43,076 bases of DNA from Isohypsibius dastychi (lineage: Eukaryota > Tardigrada > Eutardigrada > Parachela > Isohypsibiidae): positions 1-43,076 of the forward strand of contig JAQIWT010000059.1 of NCBI GenBank assembly GCA_034696485.1, given 5' to 3'. The notes beneath the pieces are model-generated. The model was not told the DNA's origin and searched no databases. It was given only the letters and a program-made list of their open reading frames with translations. Below are positions 20,724-30,401 of this stretch, piece after piece. Position numbers and translations under genes: made by a program. How positions within the stretch are numbered: the first letter of the stretch is position 1; every line of letters starts with the position of its first letter.

Positions 20724-21318
20724 TCTGCACTCTGGACTTCCGTGGGTTCAGCTATGTCCCCGAAGCTTGGGCAATCACGGTTTTCTTGGTAGTCGGTATG
20801 GTTTAATATTCCAAAAAATGATATAAAACGTCTCATTTTACTATGGTTACTGACCAATAACAGGTACGTACATGGAAAACCGTGGCATAGGGTTGCGAGC
20901 CTGCTCTCCGTATTACCGAAACGCTGTGCTTCTTCCAAACAGTGATCTTTTTTGAACCACTTTGTCCTGTTTCTATTGCGCAATCAATCAACAAACTCAA
21001 CGGTCCCATTTATTAAGTGTGACCACGCGAGCAGAAAAGAGGAGGTCAGCATGATTTCCCAGAAACCATCAGATATGTCATGCACAAACATAACGATCGA
21101 CCCATCTGTCGGGTAATCCCCGTTCCAGTACGCTCGTATTGTCATTTCGTGCAACATCTGAGAATATTAGTCAGTAAAAAGCTTTCCGAAATCTAAATAT
21201 CGTCAAGTTGATGGGTGGATCCGTTTCCATGGTGTCCGTCTTGCCAATCAAAACGAACAACTGTCCACACCGCTCAATCTTTCATTGCTCAGGGTTGGGG
21301 TAAGTGGATCACTAGCGG
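20724..21318. promoter_or_regulatory. Intergenic region upstream of CIMIP2, X-box-like motif
   Basis: The interval lies between the TTC29-like stop and the CIMIP2 start. 21223-21236 reads GTTTCCATGGTGTC, matching 13 of 14 positions of the RTHNYYWTRRNRAC pattern used for RFX X-boxes of ciliary genes, about 500 bp upstream of the CIMIP2 ATG. One mismatch and the distance make this only a candidate site. No coding sequence was found here. Confidence 0.3.
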
Positions 21319-23140
21319 TCAGTCACCTTCTTTTTGTTCGATCGCATTTTTCAGAAGTTCAAAATTTACTGCGTCAGGAGCCGTAATCGCATGATCAACA
21401 GACACGAGCAACCGGCTCATATTGACATTTCCATATCCTTCGCTATCTATCTCGCGTTGAGTGGGCGTTGTCATTTCCAAGTACAACTCGCATATACGGA
21501 GCGCTCGCTTGCGGCGTTCTAGATCCCCGATGGAAGCATAAAGGAATTTCATATAGCTGATGAAGTCCAAGTCTGAATAAACCGGCTTGGTAGATTCTTC
21601 TCCTCTTTTTCGCAAGATTCTGTCAGAAACGTCTGGCAGAGCCGGTGCACGTCTCCTGGTTTGCCATGCAGCTTTGAATAGTTCGAAAGCCAAATGTGTG
21701 TCGTTCTGCAACAGACTTGATTTTGTAAAACGAATAGAAACCTAAACTTTGAAGGCGCATACTTTTGACTCATAGATTAGTGCGAGTTCCCTATACGCTT
21801 TGTAGAGTTGATAAGGATTGTCCTCAGCTTCCTCCAAGTACTCTATATATTGTCTGATGAGAACCATGGCTTCATCCGTTCTTTTCTCGCTAGATATTCG
21901 GATTTATCAGGGAGGTTTCGTACTTCATCTTGATAACTCACAAGCGGAGAATCATTGCTTCCGCCCACCGAAACTGATTAAGGAGATCTTGACTGATGGC
22001 ACCAAGATCAGTCAGTGTGTTCTGACAGTCAGTCAGCTCCTACGGGAAAATTTGAACTTGCTTCTCATGGTTCGGTGTAAAAAAACAAAGAAAGCTGAGT
22101 TTAATACCGCTCGTTTTCCTTCTGGATCAAGCCTAGCCATAAATGAAGAAATTTCGGTGAGTGTGCAAGCAACCATTGCTTTCATGTCTTCGCGGCCAAC
22201 TAAAAAACAGAACTCGTGGAAGTCAGAATTTGTGCCACAAGGACTGACGGTACATGCATGTATAAACAAACATTCATGCAAACTTTCTCATACGATGTTC
22301 TGCCATTTTGAGTGCACTGAAGAGGTACTCTTCCGCCGCAATGGGCTCTTGCGCTTGACCCCATCGATAGTAAAGAAAAAAGAGATGCTCTGCTGTCTTC
22401 CGAAGCAGCTGTTTGGTGTCATCGACAACCCAGCTCTTGTTTTGGCTTAGAAAGAAGGCATCCGAATATAACTTGAAAGCTTGCAACTCGTCCCCTAAGG
22501 GGCAATGACATCTTGAAAATTTTGATATCACATTGCACCGGAACAATAGATTACCTTTTAGAAGCCAGTAATCAGCTAAAAGGTGTGAAGCTAATGCTTG
22601 ACATTTCCCGTGATCTGTGGTACAGGAGGTTGAGATTTTGTAAAGATAAAGCCTTAGTGCATCTACAGTATCAGGGGCAAAGTCACCACAGCCATAATGT
22701 TGGCACTGATTATCATTACCTGTGACCCGAACAAAATTGTATTCTGTGTTTTGGTACTGATTAAACTTTTCCAAACATGCCGCGAAAGCTTGTTCGTGAA
22801 GACCTAAAAGATGACTTGAGTGTCCTTTGAGTGATGTTCTTCAGATTCAAATTGGTACCATTCCGTCGTACAACTTCAATCTGAACTAAATCGTCCACCA
22901 GGTCAACCAGCAGGCCTGGCTCTTTCTTGATAAATAGTTCACGGTTGGTAACTTGATCTTGTTCAAACAAGTTCAAGTAGTCGAGTTGGTTCTCGCTGGT
23001 AACGAAAGTTGAGTATCATAATCTTCAGATTTTCTTCCAGATTAACTCACAACATGACTTCGAATGCCAGCTTGAAAGTTTCAACTAATCCGCGACATAG
23101 AAGAAGGGATACCAAACGAACAAGTGGGTCAGTTTTTGAT
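21319..23140 (-). CDS. TTC29: TTC29-like tetratricopeptide-repeat protein, 5' exon missing
   Basis: Putative axonemal/IFT-associated TPR protein needed for sperm flagella in mammals. Eight exons, all in phase: 23140-23051, 22995-22859, 22803-22555, 22494-22294, 22199-22108, 22039-21942, 21889-21763, 21705-21319, giving at least 459 aa (human TTC29 about 475). The segment around exon 4 matches TTC29 in order: AFKLYSDAFFLSQNKSW, DDTKQLLRKTAEHLFFLYY, ALKMAEHLGREDMKAMV (helix A/B pairs of TPRs). Later helices (RWAEAMILRF, YRELALIYESKNDTHLAFEL) continue the superhelix. The first exon found begins with a split codon after a TTATTTCAG acceptor, so the N-terminal ~60-80 residues and the ATG lie upstream and were not found. 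Another TPR family is possible. Confidence 0.65.
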
Positions 23141-23960
23141 CTGAAATAACCAGCAAGATTAGGCCAGACATCAGCCACTGATGCCGCTATCAGCCGCTCT
23201 TAATTTATCAAGATGTTCACGTCATACGGAAAGTATGCCGTCAATTCCTGATAACGAATGTAGGGAACTACACATATGGAGCACAAAACATACGAAGTGG
23301 GAGTTTCAAAACCGAATTTCCTATGCTCCGTCCTCTCGTAATTGGACACCCCGTGCTTTGATTTAGTAAAGCAGCACAGCGAAGCGAGAGGCAAGTGAGG
23401 CTGGCGGACCAGTTACATTGTCCTAAATCAAGGCGAGGGGTGCCCAACTACACGAGAGGACAGAGTACTGATGGACCAGAGTGATGACTCGATTAAAATG
23501 CGTGGTTGAGAGACAGGTACGAATTTTTCGAATTTTGAATTTTTCGGGTTACATAAAAGTGAATGACATCATGATGTTTTGCAGGATCACGTCCATTGGA
23601 AAAATTGTTTCAATGTAACGGCTTCGTAAACCAGAACTGATGTCTGACCCCACAATGAACCTTCCCCCCCCCCCCATAACTCTTAGATTTGTGGTAACAA
23701 TCTGCCCCTCCCCGCCCACCCCGAGTAAGATTTACGCTACTTGTACGTTGTATAGATGGTCGATGTATTCTGACAAAAACAAAGGAATCCACTTGAGGCA
23801 AGATTCTTCAAATGACTGTAAAAGAGAACGTTTCCGCAAACAACACCATGCTCCGATTGAGCACACTCCCGAAACCCGGCACTTTGATAATGTGACCCAG
23901 ATGACTTGCTGCGCTTGACAGGTCACGATTTACGGGAGGTTAGTATTACCGAGAACGCCC
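23141..23960. other. Gap between two minus-strand genes
   Basis: It contains the foldback hairpin, a 12-C run (23664-23675), and presumably the unresolved 5' exon(s) and promoter of the TTC29-like gene. No open frame could be spliced in phase to the first recognised TTC29-like exon. Confidence 0.4.
23330..23461. repeat. Imperfect inverted repeat (foldback hairpin)
   Basis: Arms 23330-23366 and 23423-23461 are imperfect reverse complements sharing GTCCTCTCGT, ACCCC, CTTTGATTTAG-type blocks, with a 56-bp loop. It resembles a short foldback/MITE remnant or a structured non-coding element. It overlaps the region expected to contain the missing 5' exon of the TTC29-like gene. Confidence 0.5.
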
Positions 23961-24609
23961 TCATTTGCGCCAAACCCACGATGAACAGTTTGTGAAAAAC
24001 ATCTGTGACAAATACCAAATGCAGACACAGATGATTACTTACATACAAGATGCAAGATGTTGTGCAGTCACCATTTGTTCGGGATGGTGCAACAGCCGTC
24101 CCCAGAACATTTTGCTCCCACCACAGCTGATATGACGGAAATTTATTGAAAAATGTATCAACGTTGGAATTGGCATCATCATCATCGTAACAATCAAGAT
24201 CAAGATCCCCTTCGTCGTAATAAGCTCCGACATGATTCCCTTGTTTGAAAGTCCATTTGCACATGCTGCTCTGCAGCCCTATGAGTGCTTTGTCGTCATC
24301 TTCTTCTTCCATCTGTTCTAATGCCTCTGTAGGCGGAGTCGAACGGCCGTTGTAAGGATGCCCAGGCTCACGTGTGCTTTGCTCTTCGTTCAAAATATTT
24401 AAAATATCAAATCGGCTCTTAGATCTGACTGCCGTGTCGTCTTCGAGAAGGCGCTGGAGTACAACCTGGCAGCAATCCTGGTCCGGAACATTGCGCAGCT
24501 CGTGATGCCGAACAAATGCGGCGAAATCGTCTGAGAATGGAAAAAGCGCTGCAGAACCAGGGGGTTGTTCGGTAGCTGTTTTCGAGATGTTTTCAGCTGA
24601 ACGATCCAT
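23961..24609 (-). CDS. Acidic protein of unknown function
   Basis: Not recognised. Exons 24609-24043 and 24002-23961, 202 aa; the 40-bp intron (GTAAGTAATC...TCACAG) joins in phase 0 and adds 13 residues ending in a Trp/Lys tail. The first 20 residues are polar; ~20-80 look helical (DDFAAFVRHHEL, CCQVVLQRLLEDDTAV, RFDILNIL). The middle is highly acidic (QMEEEDDDKA, DLDLDCYDDDD). Near the end is an aromatic FPSYQLWWEQNVLG motif. There is no signal peptide or membrane span. The upstream interval holds CRE- and E2F-like sites. It sits between TTC29-like and MATH-BTB genes on the same strand, so a sperm role is a guess from context. Confidence 0.5.
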
Positions 24610-24774
24610 TTTTGTGGCCGCCCAATGGTTTAATATCTTGATTCGATTGAAACTGCAGTAAGCAGAGCGATGTAACGAAAAGATCAATGTGATGCCCGGC
24701 AACTAGGATCGATGATACGATGCGGAGAATTGGGACAATGGGGAGATTGCGCTAAGCGCAAAAAGCGATGACAC

Positions 24775-24903
24775 CATGCCACCATCCATTTTCAAATCGA
24801 CCAATCTCGGTCGGTATGGGCCCGAATGGATGGGACCACGCAAAATCGAGTTTGGCGCCATGACATCCATCAGAATGGATGGCACTGATGGGTGTGACGT
24901 CAA
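24775..24903. promoter_or_regulatory. Promoter-like cluster: CRE, E2F-like and GGATGG elements
   Basis: A full palindromic CRE (TGACGTCA) is at 24895-24902 and an E2F-like TTTGGCGCCA at 24851-24860. At least four CCATCC/GGATGG motifs in both orientations lie between 24775 and 24885. The block lies 166-294 bp upstream of the ATG at 24609 (minus). CREB/CREM-family factors drive many post-meiotic sperm genes in mammals; that link here is inference. Confidence 0.4.
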
Positions 24904-25011
24904 TATCCAGAGGGTTCATTTTCAGCACCATCGCCATCCCTTTTGGGGTTAGCGCAATTAACCCAATAAGTAACTTTGGCCAACTAACAGATGGTGCTTC
25001 ATCAGCAAATA

Positions 25012-25017
25012 TTTATT
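25012..25017 (-). terminator. AATAAA just after the MATH-BTB stop
   Basis: TTTATT on the plus strand, i.e. AATAAA on the minus strand, four bases beyond the stop codon ending at 25022. The 3' UTR would be only about 20-30 nt, consistent with the compact gene packing. Confidence 0.45.
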
Positions 25018-25021
25018 TTTC

Positions 25022-26264
25022 TCATGCAACACCGTCAGTTTTCATGTCAACCTGCATCGCAGATTCTTCATCTGTCATTTGCATGAAACTAGTCGCCTGG
25101 TCACTGAAACCTCCGAATCTATGCTCATCATCTTGTAAAGCATGAGTCATGACGGGTAGTTCGTAGAGAATCGCAAGTCGCAACAAAATTTTACTGAGTG
25201 TTTCTGTACGCTTTGGAAGCTTGCCCGTGTATATCATGTCGAGCAGCAAATTGAGTTCAAAAAGACTGTGGTCGGTTTTGTAAACAAACGGAACACCCTG
25301 ATCCTCCATGATCTTCCTTCTGAAAAATGGGCTCTTCACCAGAACGAATCGATGTGCCCGAACCGACTGCCAGTCGTTGGCCTGTAGAACTGCATCCGTG
25401 TAAACAGTGCTCTCTCGCAAACTTGTCATGATAAAAGGCTTGGTATCCTTCGCCGATTTATATTTGTTGATCAATATTGGCGGCTGTCGTGATATATCCG
25501 ATCCTAAATTCATATCAGTGGCTGGTTGGAGAACTTGTAGGGATACAACACACATGAAACTTCCGTGAAATCGTTTGAGACTTTCGGTCGGACATAATTT
25601 CGGCCATCCATGGCCAGCAGCATCTTTATGGAACTCATCTACCTAAGAAGAAGCGATGAGATTTTCATATTTCTCGAAAGGACGGTTTTTATTGGACACG
25701 AGCACGTGAGCTTTTCCAGGTTATCACCTTCATTCGGGGACACAACATGAAACGCTCCATATTGGTGGCGATCGCGGCATCAGTGTCTGCATCGCCAGAC
25801 AGAACCGTCGTCATCATCCTTGCCTCAACCATCTCATAGCCCTCTTTCAAGCGAACATACAAAGAAGCAAAGCGTTCCTCTGGTGGAATATAACGTTGCG
25901 GCTGTGGAAACCAGTTGTCGATGTCTTGTGCAATATAGTTTGATGGATGGCCGTCAGGGTAGAAGTGAAGGGACCATTTTGTCATGAACGGGCCATCAAT
26001 TGTGTCACACGTGACCATTGGACGTTTTTGCTTAGATTGATTGAAGAGATTGTCGTTTGATGATCTAACAATGATGTGTAGAAATTCACGATTTACGTCA
26101 GTGATAGATGTGATCATACGACCTCCGTGGATCTCAGGAGGTGTTGATGCCTCATAGGACTCTACCGACATGTAATCGGGCTCCTCATATGAATGGTTCC
26201 CATACCCTTGGATATCAACCATAGGAGGAGGATCTGGACTGTCATCATGACTCGTAGATTCCAT
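25022..26264 (-). CDS. MATH-BTB protein (SPOP-like)
   Basis: Likely Cullin-3 substrate receptor. Two exons, 26264-25728 and 25642-25022, phase 0, 85-bp intron, 385 aa. Residues ~45-215 resemble a divergent TRAF/MATH domain: TKWSLHFYPDGHPSNYIA (the 'SKWCLRVNPKG' strand), FASLYVRLKEG, and, across the splice, DEFHKDAAGHGWPKL followed by FMCVVSLQVL (the 'F...GWGFKKF...LTLFCEVSVV' end of MATH). Residues ~235-330 are a BTB: YTDAVLQANDWQSVRAHRFVLVKSPFFRRK, then LNLLLDMIYTGKL. The first 40 residues are acidic/Pro rich. No clear 3-box is seen after BTB. The RWVL-type substrate-groove residues cannot be judged without alignment. Confidence 0.75.
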
Positions 26265-27368
26265 GTTTCAAATGTAGTTTGTAATCAGTACATGAGTCCC
26301 GCTGATTATTTAGAGCGTTTTTCTGTTGTCATGGAGCTTTCAACAGTCGATCAGCAACACCTGTATTTTACAGTCTGGATTCCGTGCAGACTGGTGGAAC
26401 CAGCAGGAATTGAGCGCAGTCAGTAAACGTAGCTGATTGGGGTTTAAGGTCGGCTGGCACTAGTTTAAAACTATGCAAGATTCAGAGTGGGATTGATTTC
26501 ACAAGGTTTTTGCTTTGTCCGTAGTTTTGATTTTGATGACCCTGCGAAGGTATTCTCCAAAAGAACAACTCCCAATGACCTGAGGGGGGGGGGGGGGGTG
26601 CTGGTGCTATGGTAGACGACATTCCCGAGAAGACATCATGTCCTTTGACCGATCTCGGCATTGGACCAAGCTCCATGAATTTCATGGGAAACCATTTTGA
26701 AATCATTTTTGAATATTCCCAGGCGAAGGATTCGTATATTTTACAGACAGTCAAGAAAGGTGAACATGACCTTTGAGTAGCAACGCACGCTGAAATAGTC
26801 TCTTCGGAAACTTGAAAAGCATGATCAGCTATGGATGACACTTCAGCAAGGTCAATCAAACACAGACGATTTCTTGACATGGTTGGTCACAAACGTGCCA
26901 TTCGAGCTTGAATGTATCGTACATGCGAAATTTGACCAAAGCTTGAAATTCGTCAAGCCCGGCTTTCATCGATCTCATTAGAATGGCGTGTGCACTTTTA
27001 TGTTAATCTTTCACTTCACACGTCGTCAGCTTACTCGCTGGAGAATCTGAATTTAAACCTAGCTGATTGGTGGGTTTTACTGCTCAATCAACTAACTCAC
27101 ACGGAAAAATGGGGCAATTGGTCAAAAAGATCCAGCTGGCAAAACAGACATGTGAAGGGGGAAGCGATACAATCAAGCAGGGGATCAGTCAAAGCCTGGG
27201 AATCAGGTCGACGAAGTGCATGCGAAACGGGCTCGATCTCCGTAGCGTCAGAATGATGGTCATCTTGCGGAAACATACTGAGAACTTACCTTACCTTGGA
27301 TACAACCACTAAGCTGGCTGATATGGGTTCCACAGACGTTTCGTACTTGAAGTGTTGTTTATTCTGGA
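26265..27368. other. Intergenic region between divergent genes
   Basis: Shared upstream region of the MATH-BTB (minus) and CCDC83-like (plus) genes. It has a 15-G run at 26584-26598. A 132-codon minus-strand frame (26482-26880) crosses that run and is not convincing. No TATA element or other site was identified. Confidence 0.4.
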
Positions 27369-29983
27369 ATGAATAAAAAGGAAAAAGGCAAATCAGCCCG
27401 GTCTGGGAAAAGTCCAAATAGCAAGAAAATTATTACAGCTAGTCAATCAAAAAGAAGTCCACGTTCATCGAAAGAGGCTGCACCAGTCATCGGCAAGGTG
27501 AAGTTCAAAGAAACGGCTGAATCCATTCTAGTTCAACGGCCGTCTGAGTTAGAGAGCAAGAACGATGAGGAAGACGAGGACGATATTTTCTTCGGGGCAA
27601 AAACTAAATCAAGTGACAATTTAGAGCTTCAGTTGCCAGATATTGACTACGAGAATGATCCAATTGCCGAACTCAATCTTGTGACAGATCTTGCAGTTCA
27701 TCGAGCTAGCGTTTTTCTCGACCATTCGGCAGGTGAATAACTGGACAGATCTTCCAGAAAAAAGCGTGAGCTGCCGATAAGATGGAATATGATTTTGTTG
27801 AATGGCACATCTAGCTTTTCTCAATTTGATAGCTTTTAAATGAAGTGGGTAGAAAAGGCCGAACCGAGGACTGAACCAGACCACAACGCAATTTTTTTTC
27901 TGATGAGCTAAATATCACGTTTCCGGTGTGACTTGTCGCTACCGAAATCCAGCTCCTGGAAGAATGTTTGTCGTTGAAAATAACAACATTCAGAATTGTT
28001 ATTCGCGTAAGTCAGTGAGTGCTCTGGATGAATCATGAATCATGTCTGGCGATAACGTATTCCGGGCATTACCGTATATTGTACTCTGCTAGTTTGCGTC
28101 AAGATCTTCTAGAATTACATTTTCCAAAAATCTCCGTTCTCCGCGGCAGGGAAAATGCGCTCTGACGAAGAGAAAACGCTTCTCCGACCTAAGACGGTTG
28201 GGTGAAAAGTGAAAGACAATTCGAGCTTTAATAAAAAACAAACGATTTCAACCTTAGGAAAAGCCTGTGCTTAAGATTTTGAAGATATTTCAATCCTGAA
28301 TGTCACTCAGAAATGTTCGTTTTGCCAGGTGCACGAGAAGACTATGCTTGGAAAATGCAGACTTTTCATCGTTTCGCCTTGCTCTCCACACAGCGGCACA
28401 ACGATCTTATGGAAAAAACGAAAGAAGCTGAGAAAAAAACGAAGCGAACAATAGCTCATACAAATCAGCTCCTCGGTAAGGATGAGAGCGTCGAAGGTAC
28501 CTCAAACTCAGATGCAGAAAATCTGGAAGTGTTACCGGACTGGTCCGCTGAGACAGCACATCAACGTATCCTGAATGTGATACGGGAAAACACGGTACCC
28601 AAAAAGAAGAAAAAACAGAAAAAACGAAAAAAGAAAATCAGAAAAACTGGGGTCTTGACCCCCTTACCTGATGTAATAACAGCCGAGGAGGCTTTCCTTA
28701 ATTATCAGATTACCGTCACTGAAGAAAAACTAAAGGAACACTTGTTTGTCCAAATGGCTGAAGAGAAGGGTTGGTCTTCTCTAGATGGTCAAATTGGTGA
28801 TATCGAAAAAAGGTCAGATGAGAATGACTCATCGCTCTCGCCCATTCACTCTGAGTTCTGATGATAGATTTGAAACAGAAATGCAAGCATGCAAAGCAGA
28901 ATACTCGGAAAATGCAACTGAGCTACGATCTGTGGAAGAAAAATGGCGCACGATTGTTCACGGACTAGAAAATGAGATCAGGAAGATTGATTCTGATATC
29001 ATCACCACCTCAGCTGCTCTAGAAGAAAAAGTTGCACAAAAAAAATATGAGATCAAATTTTTAGGTCGGGAAATTGATTTATGGGAGCGATTTAGACTTG
29101 GTAAAAGAGAATCACTCATTTTTTCAACAATGATGAGACTCCTACAGGTGAGATGGTTCGCAACGCCGCAAAGATCCAAAGTCTTGAAAACCACATTAAC
29201 CACGTGGAGAAAACCCATAGAAACTACCTTACTCTGACTGATAGCGAAGTTGTGATCAGTGAACAGCAAGCAAAGGTATTCGCTTCTTCTGTTTGATGCA
29301 TGTTTGAATTGCAGCTTATGAGTACGTTGAAGATGGACGAGAAAGCCGCCTTGGATGAAATATGCGATCATCACGTCAATGTCATTCGTGATACTCTTCC
29401 TGCAGAGGAGCTGCAGGAAATCGAGAACAACACCACACTGGCAGCCGAGCTCAAAGCGCTACATTACATCTTTGAGACAATGACCAAGGAAACCAATGAA
29501 ATGCAACACAAACTCACGCATCAAGTTTCCGGAGCTCAGATCTTACTTGAAACCATAAATTCAACCATCAACGCCAACATAGTTAAACAGAATCTCTTCA
29601 GCGAATGGGGAGACTTATGGACAAAGGCTGGCGCAACTGGATGCTTGAATGCCGAAGAGTTATATGATAACTTCCATGGAAGTGAGGAATTGGTTAAACA
29701 TTCGGGAGGTCTGACTGTCGTCGGAGTGTCTCTTACTAAACGGAAACCTTTCACGTATTTGACCCAGAAGTCAGCTCTTACAATGTCAAATACGCAACAA
29801 TTTTCGGCATCAAATTTGAAACCCGGGTTTTCGCTTGGTGTGCCAGAAATCGAAGTTTCCGAAAATGCATTGATGGATAATGACCCTGCTAAAGCAGCTT
29901 CCAAATTAACAACCGAATTGAATGCTGAGTTTAACAAGCATAATCATCACAAATCAAAAATACATGGAGGTCTCTACGAATGA
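27369..29983 (+). CDS. CCDC83-like coiled-coil protein
   Basis: Probably cytoskeletal, in sperm or cilia. Exons 27369-27732, 28329-28812, 28868-29100, 29148-29275 and 29315-29983, phases all matching (625 aa; human CCDC83 about 440). The N-terminal 120 residues are Lys/Ser then acidic. A poly-Lys/Arg block (~residue 215-230) precedes TAEEAFLNYQITVTEEKL, which mirrors the start of CCDC83 (SEALLDYQCQIKEDAVEQF). The long helix that follows repeats the CCDC83 pattern, including IDLWERFRLG then AAKIQSLENHINHVE ('EYWEEYKN...LITSLQNDI'). The C terminus (GVSLTKRKPFTYLTQ...) is unlike CCDC83. Intron 1 is ~596 bp; an alternative acceptor at 28311 adds six residues in frame. The identification rests on motif order, so other DUF4515-type proteins are possible. 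Confidence 0.55.
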
Positions 29984-30401
29984 TATGTCACAGTATCAAC
30001 TAAGATTTCGTCAGGATGTGAGTTTTGTTTTATCAATAACCAATCTGCCCTTCCCTCGTTGTTTAAGACGGTTACAACTGAAAAATAATGCTTGTACAAA
30101 ACTTAGACAGCCGCCAATGAGTTAGGAAGACATCTGACTAACAAGAGCGAAAAAATTTAACGTTAAGAACAACTGGAAAACACTTAAGGTTCCGGTATAC
30201 CAAAGCTCTGATCTTTTGGAGAACAGTCCATTCAACACTTCAGTTTAATTAATTGAAGATCATTTTCCAGTATCCTCAAAACCACAGGGAAGAGAGCAAA
30301 GAATGAAAAAGACCTAATACGAAAACGAGATAAAGATGCCACTGTATTCGGGCATGTTTTTTGATTCTCGAGGGCCCATTCTTGAGCTGGGTGAACACCG
30401 A
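29984..30401. other. Short intergenic interval upstream of LRRC43
   Basis: 418 bp with no open frame of interest. It must contain the 3' UTR of the CCDC83-like gene and the promoter of LRRC43. No canonical AATAAA or TATA box was recognised. Confidence 0.4.

Noticed and set aside
23330-23461. tRNA or other structured RNA gene
   Set aside because: The fold is one long imperfect hairpin, with no cloverleaf or A/B-box motifs.
26482-26880. 132-codon minus-strand frame with a run of prolines
   Set aside because: The prolines come from the 15-G run 26584-26598 and the rest has no recognisable motif. It has an ATG, but I found no support for splicing to the MATH-BTB gene.
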